64,000 nt of DNA. Source: Acanthococcus lagerstroemiae (taxonomy: Eukaryota; Arthropoda; Insecta; Hemiptera; Eriococcidae). The stretch spans positions 472,321 through 536,320 of the forward strand of contig CM063109.1 in NCBI GenBank assembly GCA_031841125.1, in the 5' to 3' direction. The stretch's first letter is position 1. Each line of letters opens with the position of its first letter. Positions 35,054 to 45,645 of the stretch are shown here, in pieces. The notes beneath the pieces were generated by a model. The model was not told the DNA's origin. It ran no database searches and worked only from the letters and a program-made list of their open reading frames with translations. A program made the position numbers and the translations under genes.

Positions 35054-35660
35054 TCTACTATATACATATAAAAATAATGAATGTTTGTTTGTGTGTGTGT
35101 TTTTTCGAGGTTGGCGGATGAACCATAAGAGCTGGGGGGTTCGTACTTTCTGGATGTGTTCGTATAAACCTGGAATAGGTTTTAGGCTAGAAGAAATTCC
35201 GGTACCGTAATTAGGAGGGGACCACAAAAGTTTGCCCCCTGTGGACCCCTAATTTTTTTTTCAACTGCAACTTTTTGGAATTGTTTTACATTGAACTTCC
35301 TGACATTATGTTACAACTTCGCGGCTGTAACTGTCTACTTTCAGAAAGAAATTTCCCAAACGAACTCAAAAAGCCTACTATTACGTGTACATCTGAGTTA
35401 ATGCGACCATACTATATTCGGATATTGATTCGTACTCACTTATGTACCGCTTGGCCCATTTTAAACCACATATAACCTCCAAAAACCCTACAATTTCAGT
35501 TTTCGGAAACTTATGTTCAGCATTCCTTCTAATTATCAGACTGAATTTTTAAAGACACCAACATCTTCCACTGAATAACACAAATATGAAGGAATAAACT
35601 GCAAATAGATCAGGACCCTCCGACTGAACGCAATGAGATTTGAAACTATTTGCATTCATA
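35054..35660 (+). mobile_element. Helitron-like 5' end, copy H1
   Basis: The segment begins TCTACTATATACATATAAAA then ATGAATGTTTGTTTGTGTG. This matches the usual insect Helitron 5' terminus (TC, AT-rich, then TGTTTGT repeats), and it is preceded by A as expected for insertion between A and T. Downstream text (GGGGGTTCGTACTTTCTGGATG, ATAGGTTTTAGGCTA, CCTCCGACTGAACGCAATGAGA) recurs at 49290-49950 and 52130-52745. The element has no replicase domain, so it is non-autonomous. A matching 3' end may be at 41465. Confidence 0.65.
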
Positions 35661-35794
35661 AATTTCCGTAAATTTCAGCTAATTTCAGTAGCGTTTCTTA
35701 AGAAACCTTTTCGCGGAAGAACCGGCTAGCTGCTACACGGCGATTCGTCATCAACATACGCACGCATATGTACGCATGCGCGCGCGTGCGCGTA

Positions 35795-35826
<32 letters not shown>
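35795..35826. repeat. (CA)n microsatellite
   Basis: An uninterrupted run of about 15 CA units sits next to an alternating CGCGCGTGCGCGTACG tract (35773-35796). Confidence 0.9.
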
Positions 35827-35829
<3 letters not shown>

Positions 35830-36189
35830 GGGTGAGGGGGACATTTCGTTGAGTGCCAATATAGCGGCTTAGCTTCTCCGCAGCTGGTTACAAGGATCGT
35901 AAGCAAAAATTGGAGTCCATATAAGACATTAAAGAAGAAGAAGAAGTGAAGTGACCGCCCACTTATCAATAGCATTAGCAGCCGATGCGGACAGTGCGGA
36001 AGGGTAGAGGGAAGAAAACTTCAAGAGTTTTCAGGCAGGAAAAAATTACGAATGTGGATCACAGGGAATCTTTAGAAGAACAGAGAGGGAAGATGGGAAA
36101 GCAGATTGCGGTAATGGTAAGAGGAGAGGACATATCAATGCCTGCGGAGCTCCGTGTAGTTAAATTTTGACATGTATTCGCGTGTTTCT

Positions 36190-36395
36190 ACACCACAGAG
36201 GGGGGTCACAACATTTTTCCCCCTGTGGACCCCTAACTCTTTTTTTTTTTCAACTGGAACTTTTTGGAATTGATTTACACTGAACTTCTTTACACTATTA
36301 TGTTAAAATTTGGTGGCGGAAACTGTCTCCCTTCAGAAATTGATAGGAAATTAAAAATCGGAAATTTCCAAGACGAGCTCAAAATGCCTTCTTCT
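36190..36395 (+). repeat. Second copy of the Helitron-internal segment
   Basis: GGGGGTCACAACATTTTTC, CCCCTGTGGACCCCTAACTC and TTTTGGAATTGATTTACACTG repeat the text at about 35212-35350 in the same orientation, roughly 980 bp away. It is either a partial Helitron insertion or an internal duplication. Confidence 0.65.
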
Positions 36396-36499
36396 TCTCT
36401 TGTGCTGCCGTATTCCTAGAGCGTTGGCGGTTACCATGACGTCAATGTCTTATACGTTTCTGCCGCTCGGCATAGCTCTCCAAAGTTGGATACTCCTGT

Positions 36500-36920
36500 C
36501 CAATTACGTCCCGCTGAACATTCCACCACTAAAACGGGAAAATAGTTGCGGCACCCACCACTCGAAAACTGTGGTAACGCTGTGGAAGTCTCCACTAAAA
36601 ACACATATAAAAATAGTGGCTGCGCAGAGTTACGGACTGCCTGTGCGTAGATCTCACCACAGCAGTGTAAATTTACGTAGGGGCGAAGTAGCTGCAGCTC
36701 CACTACTTCTCCACTTCGCTCGAGGGGCTTTTTAGGGACTTTGCGTATTCGTTGCGTAGTTGCGTCACCACAGCGCTGCAACAATACTGCGTGTACGTTT
36801 TTCCACTGGGTTGCGAAGGGACTTCGCGTATTCGTTGCGTAGTTGCGTAACCATAGTGCTGCAACAAAACTGCGTGTACGTTTTTCCACTTGGTTGTGAA
36901 TATCATTCCACTCATCGGCC
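36500..36920. repeat. GTAGCTGC-rich arm with 83-bp tandem repeat
   Basis: GGGACTT(T/C)GCGTATTCGTTGCG starts at 36735 and 36818, giving two 83-bp units that share GTGCTGCAACAA-type text and GCGTGTACGTTTTTCCACT. Upstream are GTAGCTGCAGCTCCACTACT and CCGCTGAACATTCCACCAC. Related words in inverse orientation occur at 39660-39960. A 163-codon minus-strand frame crosses the repeat and is judged fortuitous. Confidence 0.55.
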
Positions 36921-37279
36921 ACACATGCCTTCTGGGCTTCTGGGATACAGAAACACTATTTTCTCTAAGAGAACCTTCATAATCATACTGAATTAAGGCA
37001 ATTTATTACAAATTGGACAAGAAACACAGAAAAAAAAAAATTCAATAGCATATGACTACTGTATCTACATGTTATTATCATTCACATATACAATTATTAC
37101 TTGTATAGTTATTACTATTATTATCAGCATCATTTTTGAACATAATATTATTTTTTACAATTTCCTTTGAGCAATTCTCACAACTCCTTTTGGCTTCGTG
37201 CTCATGGAATCTTTCTCTCGTGCTATGCGAATTCCGAATCCACTCCAGGACAATATGTTTACCTTGAGCTGAAGACGGT

Positions 37280-37960
37280 TTCGCTACAGCATAATCTGGA
37301 ATGATGAAATACAAAGTTAGAAATCCCTGTTGGAAATTACTATATAATGACACATTATACCTATTTGAAAAGGAAATAGAAAAATTAAGTGGGGCAATGT
37401 CTGGACTGTCAGCAGTTAGAAAATATGGGAAAAGACTGGTAGAAAGGAGGAGAGGCAACTATCTATACTACTTTGGTTCCACAAAAGGTTACATATTAAC
37501 AAAAATATCGAAAATAATGTTGTGGAAGTTAAAATATCTTAAAGAATATGCCCAATGAAACTAAAAATAGATGAGAATACAAAAATTCTAATCTTGCAAG
37601 TGGATGCACCTACAGCCGAAGCAGAGAAGGTAGATGTAGATAAATTTTATGACAAGCAGGAGGGAACAATTCAAAAAGAGAAGGAATACAGTAGGAGGGG
37701 AGGCAAACTCAAATCACTGCGGCCCATTTGGTCTGGGGGAGAGAAACGACAGGGGGGAAAGATTAGTAGAAATGGCCCAAAAATTAAACTTGCGTACTGC
37801 AAACACTTTTTACAAGAAAAAAGTCAAAAGGAAATGGACATGGATATTGCCAGACGGGAAAACTAAAATGAGAATGACCACTTACTAATAAATGACAATG
37901 GAAAAGCTACATGTAGGCGTATGCCCGAAAATGGGCGGAGGGGGTGGCCCTAGAGAGCCA
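37280..37960 (+). pseudogene. RTE-like retrotransposon endonuclease relic
   Basis: Several frames together carry the RTE-type apurinic-like endonuclease landmarks in order: SGLSAVRKYGKRLVERR and GNYLYYFGSTKGY (start of the domain), ENTKILILQVDAPTAEAEKV, DKFYDK, then in the next frame FGLGERNDRGERLVEMAQKL, ANTFYKKKVKRKWTWILPDG. The D-F-N segment expected between them is scrambled. The domain nicks DNA to prime target-primed reverse transcription. There are frameshifts and stops throughout. Reverse transcriptase of the same family in the same orientation lies at 40030. Confidence 0.85.
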
Positions 37961-38700
37961 CAGCATTCACTCACAAACGCTGAATATATGACCTAAAAGT
38001 AAATTGCGTTTCAAGTCTGCGGTTCCCACCATACCAAAAATAGGACAATCGTTGGTGCAAACTAAAATCAGCTGAAAAATGACACTAACCTAGTGCAGAA
38101 TCAACTGCAGATCAAACTGATAACTAAAAATTATTTCAAAGTAACCTGAAAATGAATAACTATAAATTCTGTTGCAGCATCATCGGCATCAAGTGAAGGG
38201 CACAGGGAAAAAAGGTTCAATGTCACAATTTTATGTTTTAGAGAAAAATCATTTTAAAGTTTGACACACCTTTATTTCCCTGTGCTATACTTTTTTCTCC
38301 GGCTATTTTCAACCTTTTAAATAGAGTTTTTTCGGAGGATGAGTGCTTAGGATGATTCTACACCTTATCCTGAATCCAGCGATGCCCATATCTTCATTTT
38401 CAAAAAAATGTGACATTGAACCTTTTCCCCTGTACCCTTCAAGTCTGATGGTACCCACCATACCAAAAATAGCATAATAATCGTTGGAGCAAATTAAAAT
38501 AAGCTGAAACGTAACACTAACTTATTGCAGAATTAATTGCAAATCAAGCAGAAAAGAAAAATATTATCCTGAGGTAACTTAAAAATAAACTAGGTTCTGG
38601 TAGAGCATCATCGGCCCAACGTCTGGTACCCACTCTATCCCAAGCAGAAAAGTAAAATTACAGTAACCTAAATATAAACTAAATTCCAGTGATGCTCCGG
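37961..38700. repeat. Diverged direct repeat, about 430 bp apart
   Basis: CCCACCATACCAAAAATAG followed by TCGTTGG(T/A)GCAAA and AAAAT(C/A)AGCTGAAA occurs at about 38026 and 38455. GCATCATCGGC also appears twice (38180, 38608). There is no coding sense. It may be part of the element that surrounds the endonuclease relic. Confidence 0.6.
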
Positions 38701-39655
38701 GTGCTCGGCTGAAAAAATAAATGAATCCTTCGATAGATGAGCGAATACACTATTCATAATTCGTTAGTTTGAGAAGGTTCAACAGAGACCACTTATATCG
38801 CAAAATGACGTGTGATCTTGAAATTCATAACACCAACTCTGCTTTTAACTGATCGATCGCCATCACAGGCGGCGTTTCTGTATTTGACATCTCGTCAGGC
38901 TTTTCTTCATCACTGTCGAAAAGCTCGAAAGTGTACTTACCCTTGTCTTCTTGTACTTAGTTACTGCATACGCATGTTGACTCATCGTCACGATGCAGGG
39001 GGAAAATTCTTAGAAATAAACGACGCCGGTACTCTTACCAAAACAGAATCCGTCATCTTCAATTTCACTAATATATCAGGCACCTTATCAGAGAGCTGTT
39101 CTGAGACATGAGCATAATTTATATACAATTGTCACTGGTCTTGGATAATTCAGCATCAGGATGACGCACCAAAAAACTCGTTGATGGTGTACAGGAAGTT
39201 TCTCCTTGATACGTATCAGTAGAGTGACTAGAACTTGTTATTAAAGTGGCCATTGTGAATCTCTCTATGAGTAGCCTATCAAGTAAGATAAATTTTGAAT
39301 ATTGTCAATATATTCTATGCGATCGCACGCGAAATAAATGCTAAGCATGTACTTACTTCCTTCTGTAAGGCTGATTTTGATGCTAATAAAATTCTGATTT
39401 CTTTACAAAACCCGCACGCCTGGGATGAAATAATTTCTCTTTCGTTGTTCATTATCTCCTTCCATTGCGACAATGGATTACGTACTCACTATACTCAACA
39501 TTAATTTGATCTTCTGAACTATACCACAATACAGAATAAAACACTGCACTTTTGAATAACTGACAACTGCTAAACACTGATAGTGATAGGTAACTGGTAA
39601 TTCAAATAAAACGGTTTTCTTCGGGTTTCAATTTCGAGGACCGCGCATGCGTGGC
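38701..39655. other. Unassigned; possible minus-strand exon
   Basis: On the minus strand at about 38984-38940 an ATG opens a short frame MSQHAYAVTKYKKTR that ends at a consensus donor (GGTAAGTAC). This start resembles a real first coding exon, possibly of a transposon-borne or host gene, but no later exon can be assigned with confidence. Minus-strand sequence at 37290-37120 (EWIRNSHSTRERFHEHEAKR, with a preceding CCAG acceptor) could be another exon. The family is unknown. Confidence 0.25.
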
Positions 39656-39659
39656 GAAG

Positions 39660-39960
39660 GTACCGCAACGTAGCTGCGAATTAGTGGAGTTTCAACTACG
39701 CAGGATCTACGCAGCGTAGCTGCATGTTAGGGGTGCGAGAAATAGTGGCCTTGCAACTATTCTGCAGCTACGCGAATTTACGCAAGGTTGCTGCACCTTA
39801 GAGGTGCGAATAATTGTGGAGCTGCAACTACATTGCAGCTACACGACACGTATATTTACTTATGTATTTATGAGTGTAGTAGTGGAGTGTGGAGCTGCCC
39901 CTACGCAGCCACAAGTTTGCAGCACCCAAAATGTTCAACGGGGTATACTCCGGAGCCATG
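39660..39960. repeat. GTAGCTGC-rich arm, inverse partner of 36500-36920
   Basis: It contains repeated GCAACGTAGCTGCG, GTAGCTGCATGTTAGGGGTGCGA and GCTGCACCTTAGAGGTGCGA units with a spacing of about 80-85 bp. Reverse-complemented, its end reads CCCCGTTGAACATT, matching CCCGCTGAACATT at about 36510. The pair may be the ends of a 3.4-kb element, but the alignment is patchy. Confidence 0.45.
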
Positions 39961-40029
39961 ACATCGATTTCCGACCAATTCCGCGCCTTCCCCACTCTAT
40001 CTTTCCTTCCATAATCAACCGCAAAAGCG

Positions 40030-40700
40030 AGTATTTACGCAATATATATCTAATTACGTATTAGAAGAAACATTTGAGGCCTTCTATTCCAAACCGGCCT
40101 ATCCAGATTCCAGAATGTGTAATCATTGGATGATAGCGCAGCGGTAATTCCATCGCTTTCCTGGATTGCCGACATATTTCATGTGATAGTTCAGCACTTT
40201 CGATAACAGATGCCGCTGTTAACTTAAAAATCAATTTTTGCAGTTAGGCCAGTTTGGAATGGGAGGCCTCATTTAGAAAACTGGAATGGGAAAATATGGG
40301 GTTACATATAAATGGTGAAAAACTGAACTAACCAAGAGATTCGCGGATGATGTTTTGTATTGATAAATGAAGATATAAAGATGCTACAGGAAATGGGAGA
40401 AAAATTGACAGAGGTAAGTGCAGAGGCGGGTTTAGAAATGGATACAAGTAAAACAAAACTATTATTCAATATGGAAAAGGAATGCATACCGCAACACAAG
40501 GAACTGAAATAGAAAAACTCTCCGAATACAACTATTCGGGAAAGATACAATCGTTAGAAGACAGAACAAATAGAGAGATAACTAAAAGAATAAATAAAGC
40601 ATGGGCAAACTTCTGGACTTCGAAAAACATGTATAAATGAAGATTGAAACAAAGACAAAAATATTGGAAAGATTCACTCTACCAGATGTGAAACCCGTAA
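40030..40700 (+). pseudogene. RTE-like reverse transcriptase relic, interrupted
   Basis: The relic covers the palm region after the QGDPLSP block. Translation pieces include RKLEWENMGLHINGEKLN (with a one-base change), then FADDV (about 40340-40360), DIKMLQEMGEKLTEVSAEAG, LEMDTSKTKLLFNMEKEC, LGKIQSLEDRTNREITKRIN and KAWANFW. Small indels change the frame several times. A 195-bp element (40076-40270) sits inside it. The same region occurs uninterrupted at 52747-53235, which defines the break exactly. Confidence 0.85.
40076..40270. mobile_element. 195-bp MITE inserted in the RTE relic
   Basis: The ends are GAGGCCTTCTATTCCAAACC and (right end reverse-complemented) GAGGCCTCCCATTCCAAACT. ATTT flanks both sides (40072-40075 and 40271-40274). 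Removing the element and one ATTT restores continuity with the related RTE sequence at about 52795 (TTAGAAGAAATATTTAGAAA), which acts as the empty site. It has no coding capacity, and the superfamily is undetermined. Confidence 0.8.
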
Positions 40701-40959
40701 ATAAAAAAGCTAACTACCACAGTGAGAACTGGAACGAAACTAGGAGGGAAGAGGGCATAGGAGGGCAGCTCTTCCAAGCCTCCACCGGAGTTGGGAAATT
40801 TTAGTAAATGGATCAGAAGTTGGGATAATGCAACCAGTCAAAGGAGATTTCGATTTTTTTCTCCTTCTTAGGTAATACAAAAAAAAAGTTTAGACGTGGG
40901 AATTTTGAGTTGAGTAAGTTGGGAATTTAACAGTTTTTGTCCTCCTAGGAAAAACTCTT

Positions 40960-41360
40960 CGCGCTTTGGGGCCGGGCCCGAGCCCCCATTTCTACGTGCC
41001 GGAACGGTGCGCGCGTCCTACCAGGGCCACCATGGGGGAGCCCTGCCGGTGGGTCCGCAGTGCAGCTGCAGCCGTTCTTCTCTAGGATGGTACAGAGTTC
41101 TCCTCCTGTTCAGTGGTGTGGGCCGAGCTTGGTGAGTTGCCGGCCCTCTGTCTCGACCACTCCGTCTGCATCTTCTTCTTCATGATGGTCGAGACAAAGG
41201 CCTACACCTGGTTCCAACTGCTTCCGTTCTTCATCATCTCCGGAACCAGGATGTCCGGCGCGAGACGGCTGATCACGCCGACGTCGTCGTCTTCTTCTTC
41301 ATCGTCGCCGCCGGGATCGATCGCTGTTGTGGCCGTCCCGCGCTTCGTCAAATAGTGTTG
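40960..41360. other. GC-rich island near the Helitron-like 3' end
   Basis: This 400-bp stretch is far richer in G+C than anything around it (GGGGCCGGGCCCGAGCCCCC, GCGCGCGTCC, GGCGCGAGACGGC). It holds two adjacent imperfect hairpins with similar loops: CTCGACCA...TGGTCGAG (41154-41193) and CCTGGTTCC...GGAACCAGG (41208-41251). One plus-strand frame of 80 codons spans it without family resemblance. Its position about 100 bp before a Helitron-like 3' terminus raises the possibility of captured host sequence. Confidence 0.5.
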
Positions 41361-41439
41361 CTTTTTTTCCTAATTTTAGCCCCCCCCCCTCCCCGCCCAT
41401 CTAACTCACTAAAACCAACTCACTTTAGCCCACAGTGTA

Positions 41440-41465
41440 GATGAGTCGCGAATTGGGTCAGCTAG
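41440..41465 (+). mobile_element. Helitron-like 3' terminus
   Basis: GAATTGGGTCAGCTAG followed by T matches the common insect Helitron 3' end (GGGTCAGCTAGT). The usual terminal hairpin just upstream is not well formed here. It is in the same orientation as the 5' end at 35054, so both could bound one element of about 6.4 kb, or they could be separate insertions. Confidence 0.6.
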
Positions 41466-41539
41466 TATACACATATAAAAGAGAAAATGAAAGATTAAAG
41501 CATAATACACTTTTTTATTAGATTCAATACTCTAGAACG

Positions 41540-41709
41540 CAATTTTCAGTCAAAATTGGGCCCTCGATTCAAAAATGTGTACTCACGTTGAAAAAAGCTT
41601 ATCAGTAAATGTTATGTCATATAGTTTCTACATGGCTCTTCAACTTCGAATCACGTGTTCTCAAAAAGCGGATTTGGCTAGTTGGTTCCCTTTTGCTGAA
41701 TAGCGTCCA
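41540..41709 (+). mobile_element. GGACGC-ended interspersed element, partial copy
   Basis: This copy shares GATTCAAAAATGTGTAC, GTTGAAAAAAGCTTATCAGT, CTTCGAATCACGTGTTCTCA and the right end GAATAGCGTCCA with the copies at 47062 and 63407. The left terminus is missing or diverged. Confidence 0.8.
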
Positions 41710-42913
41710 AACTATACAATCACTTATATCAATCACTGTCGATATTAATCGATAGATGCGTATGACCTACCGAGGGGCGACGAGTCTTGGGTGATGTGAA
41801 TACTTGAGCGCCACATGAGACCTCGCAGAATTTTCAAAACATGCATAGTTAATTGCATATCGCGGTCAAGATTTATTTTCTTTTGCTTCTGAAATTGTTG
41901 TAAGTAATGAACGTGAACACCACAATGGCAAAATTGTAACTGTCGTTGTCTGTATGTCCACCCAAGTGTTTAGTTATTGGTAATTTAGTTACTTTCTAGG
42001 TTGGATTAGTACATATCCACTTATTCGAACTCAGTGCCTTCGGCAAGCAAGTCACGGGATTCCCCTGTGCACAGTTTTTGTCAGGAAATGTAGATATTAA
42101 TTTTCAAATTTTATTGAGCCGAATCAGCGCCCGCCAAAATTTAGGTCTGATAGTAACTAGGCCACATTATTTGGATCGGTGAAAAACTATATTTATACCT
42201 GCGAGTATGTTAAGAGGCTACTTTTACTTTTCTCCAAGGTTAAATTTCGGTGCAATTGAAATCCGCCGCTGATGCGCTTGTACGCGCTTCGTGACAGATA
42301 GAGTATGAAGCCGAATAAGCGTGAAAATGTACGTACTCGTATATGTCCCATTAAGATGTTAATTCGCAGAACTAGCGCCGTTCCAAGGAGCATTGTTAAA
42401 TACTGAAAAAAGAAAGAAAAATGTACATGATTAGATTAACGCCGACAGGCTACCGGGCGTGTCATACACCCGCACTTTTCAAACGTACATTGGCGCTATA
42501 ATTTTCGATAATTTGTACGAAAAACGATTTTAATTTGTTGCACAATGTTCATTATTTCGTTATGTAATTAAAAAAAAAAAAAAAAAAAAAGCACAAGTGA
42601 CTCGGGCTAATGTTCTTTTTACTGTTCGTTTTAATGTCGGGCGTTAGGAATAATTTTATGTAAGGCTATATCGAGTTCCTACGGTGCTTACATACCTATA
42701 TACTGATATATAGATAGGCATATGAATTAGTGACCCGAAACGGAACAATTTGAACGCGCGTATCGAAAATCGTATTACCTGCAACGTTAAAAAGAAAATA
42801 CATTAAAACTGTTTGTATTAATGTATATCTTATTGAACGAACGTGATTTCCGAATAGTTAAGAATAATATTGCGCGTTCAACTTCTTAATACCTATATTC
42901 ATTTCTCTTACAG
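41710..42913. other. No recognisable gene
   Basis: No family is recognised. An A-run of 21 nt (about 42569-42589) may mark a retroposon tail. Confidence 0.5.
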
Positions 42914-42982
42914 GCATTCCGATAATGAGTGGCAAGCCCTTGGACTACCTCTAAACGAGAGCCGGCCTGAACCCACGCATAG
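42914..42982 (+). CDS. Candidate 69-nt internal exon of a host gene
   Basis: The segment follows a strong pyrimidine tract and acceptor (TTCATTTCTCTTACAG) and ends at AG before GTAAAA. It is 69 nt long, a multiple of three, so it could be skipped without changing frame. One frame is open and gives HSDNEWQALGLPLNESRPEP with flanking split codons. The peptide is polar and proline-containing and does not look repetitive or transposon-like. I do not recognise the protein. The match of strong splice signals with a sensible open frame makes this the best host-exon candidate in the window. Confidence 0.35.
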
Positions 42983-43240
42983 GTAAAAATATCAACTTTT
43001 GTTCCACAATTCAAATTGCGATGATAAATGACGGGACTAAAAAGTTATCTAATATGAAACAGGCCAATCAGTTCAACCGGTGTGAGCAAGCGTTTGCTCT
43101 GAAAACGAATTTCTTCACTGGAGAGTACAGGAAATATCTATCGTTCATCTGCTGTAGAGAGCTTTCGGCTGACTATAATATGTCAAGCCAGCAAAAATTG
43201 ATAGGTATTACTTGGAACGTTATGTAGATATACATATACA

Positions 43241-43728
43241 TATAAGATCGCGTGTTACGCACCGAAGGAAATCAGCCGACAAGTTAATTGCACCAAAGTA
43301 TATTGAGCGAAATTAACACAAAGTCGTTATAAGAAATCTCAGGTATCACGTTATCTTATCGTGTAGATAAGCAAACTCCAGTACAGCTTATTATATTGTC
43401 GGTCGAGCAGCTTCGTCAGTACGATTGTAGCACTTGTATACTTTGTATCATAAGTTATGTATGAACATGATAGGTAACGACTTTGTGTTAATTTATAAGA
43501 TCGCGTGTTACGCACCGAAGGAAATCAGCCGACAAGTTAATTGCACCAAAGTATATTGAGCGAAATTAACACAAAGTCGTTACCTATCATGTTCATACAT
43601 AACTTATGATACAAGTATACAAGTGCTACAATCGTATTGACGAAGCTGCTCGACCGACAATATAATAAGCTGTACTGGAGTTTGCTTATCTACACGATAA
43701 GATAACGTGATACCTGAGATTTCTTATA
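43241..43728. repeat. Complex palindrome: direct repeat plus 166-bp inverted arms
   Basis: Segment A (43241-43329, starting TATAAGATCGCGTGTTACGC) is repeated directly at 43494-43582. The sequence between them (43328-43494) is repeated in inverse orientation at 43563-43728 with only about three differences. The order is A, B, A, B-inverse. The second A forms the 68-nt loop and overlaps the arm ends. There is no coding capacity. The high identity means recent formation, or a fold-back artefact of sequencing. Confidence 0.9.
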
Positions 43729-44923
43729 TACATATGCCTTGAAGGAGGTACAAGTCATGAAAGTTTGAAAAATAGTGAACTCTCATTGCGAGGTTCATTC
43801 CTAATATTCTCTTCAGATAATTCATGGGCAGTATGTCAAAGGGGTAAAATATGCACCCGCTGTATTTGTAGGGTGTAAGCTAACCGTTAATCGGAATTGA
43901 AAAGTAAATTGGGATAAAATATTATAATTAGGTAGGTATTCAGTTTTACCTGCACCTATACGAGTACACATATAGGTAAGTATGTAGTAACTAATCGGCG
44001 GTTGTCAGCTGACAAATGAAAGTGTGACAAGAATTTGGAAGCATCCTGTACTTCAGTATCGCGCGTCAGATAAATTTGCTGAGTAATCGCGGTTTTGTTG
44101 GACGGCGCGGCGTACACCGTGTACCTCTATGGTATGTCTGTGTCTGCAGACAACTCGTCCAAATCGGCGTATTTACTTTGATTGGTGTCATTACGGGTGT
44201 GACCGAGTCTTCAGTTCCCGCAACTCTTCTACACATACGCAAATATGTGTACTTATCGTCGCCAGGCTGCTTTTTCGCTCTCCGCTTGCTATACTACTTC
44301 ATTTGTGGAAAACGCCGCCCTATTTCCAGACATCACGATTAGGCATTACGGTGCAGTATTCGTTTCGAGATGGAAAGTGCCGCATAAGCTCGAAATGCAA
44401 TCAGTCTCTCTTTTCATTTAGTGGAATTCTTATTCTGGTCATAGAACTGAACACGATACGCGAAGGACGGACGCCAGCATGAAGAGCACTTAGTAATTCG
44501 TTATTATCTACTACGAACCTATTAAACAGCTAACATCCTTTATACACATAAAGTATACACTTAATTATAGTTTCGGTAGAACTATGTTCGAATTTACTGT
44601 GTCTTAGGGTTTTGAGTTGGGCAAAAATATTTCCCCCTAAAATGTTGTCTATGCGAGATACTTCTGAAAAAGTGAAAAGCCCCCTGAGGGGTTTCGCTCC
44701 ACTGGGTTCGCTGTGGACTTCTAGCATGTTAATTAGGGAGTCATTCCGAAGACATTCCAAAGAAATCTTTGATATCATTTATGTCCATTTCAAAGCCTAA
44801 TTTTCCTGGACTATAGGCAGACTGCTCAAAGAATTGACATCGTGGAGCCGAATGACGAGGGGAAAAATCCGGAAGTACTAGGAAGTGGAGGTTCAAATCA
44901 AGGAGCTGAGCTGCTTCACAACC
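43729..44923. other. No recognisable gene
   Basis: Two overlapping plus-strand frames (44076-44342 and 44129-44482) and a minus-strand frame (44778-44530) are open, but none shows a recognisable domain or plausible splice context. Confidence 0.4.
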
Positions 44924-45113
44924 AGAGTTGTCAAGCCGAAAACCGCAGCCGTAAAATAACCTAAGAATAACCTTGATCAGATGGAACTCTGCAAGCGACC
45001 GAAAACCGTGAACTGTATGAAATAAAAAACATAACATATAACTATGGTTAACCGTTCATCGTTTTACATAACCGTTAACCATCATCCGTATGTTTATGGT
45101 TTTGACAGCTCTG
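44924..45113. mobile_element. MITE with CAGAGYTGTCAA ends
   Basis: The left end CAGAGTTGTCAAGCC pairs with the right end, which reverse-complemented reads CAGAGCTGTCAAAACC. The 190-bp interior has CATAACC/GGTTAACC sub-repeats in both orientations. CAGAG termini suggest hAT, but the flanking octamers do not match. Confidence 0.55.
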
Positions 45114-45174
45114 CTAGCAGCACTCAGTAGGTATAAACCCACATACTCTCGTTCAGTTTTCAAGTAATTAATGA

Positions 45175-45645
45175 TGTCCAGATTTTGTTGAAATATATTT
45201 TGATTTTGAACAATAAACTCGATTGTTGCATCTGTGACAACCCACTCTGCGGAATCATTAGATATTTCAATGAAGGAAGTTTCACGGGGAGATAGCTTTG
45301 ATATATTCTGGTCACCAGGTCTGTCACTCTCTCCCTCATCAGATGTAAGGAAAACTGAAACCTGATGCAGCTCTTCAGAGACCGATTAAAAGGGAGCCTG
45401 AACTTCTTGAGATGCAGCCGCAAGTGAAATTGGGGTTACTTCAGATGGAGGTAAATCATTTTGAGCACGAACATTTTCTTCTGTAAGGGCAGACTCAACA
45501 GTACTACTACCACTCTCATTACTGGCCTCGCGATGAGATTGAGGTTGGAAGAATGTAGTAATTTTTGTCAAACGTGTAATTTTCTCTTTGCTTAGCTTCA
45601 TTTCTTTTCCTATACTCGTGATCACTTAATTTCTTTCTTGTATCC
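45175..45645 (-). pseudogene. hAT (ZMYM1-like) transposase N-terminal relic
   Basis: From an ATG near 45645 the minus strand reads MDTRKKLSDHEYRKRNEAKQ. A one-base frame change then leads to EKITRLTKITTFFQPQ, a Ser/Glu-rich linker, a stop, and then a stretch with FIEISNDSAEWVV and NQNIFQQNLDIINY. The basic start with a YRK box, a TKIT(S/T)FF segment and an acidic linker ending in (D)xAxW is how hAT proteins related to ZMYM1 begin. No catalytic region follows on the minus strand, so only the 5' end of the gene remains. Other lysine-rich N-termini could look similar. Confidence 0.5.

Noticed and set aside
36431..36922. 163-codon minus-strand open frame
   Set aside because: It runs through an 83-bp tandem repeat and repeats the same peptide (RSFVAALWLRNYATNT-like) in shifted form. 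No domain, and the openness follows from the repeat.
41113..41355. 80-codon plus-strand frame in the GC-rich island
   Set aside because: Contains a Ser run from TCT/TCG repeats and spans two hairpins; no family resemblance on either strand.
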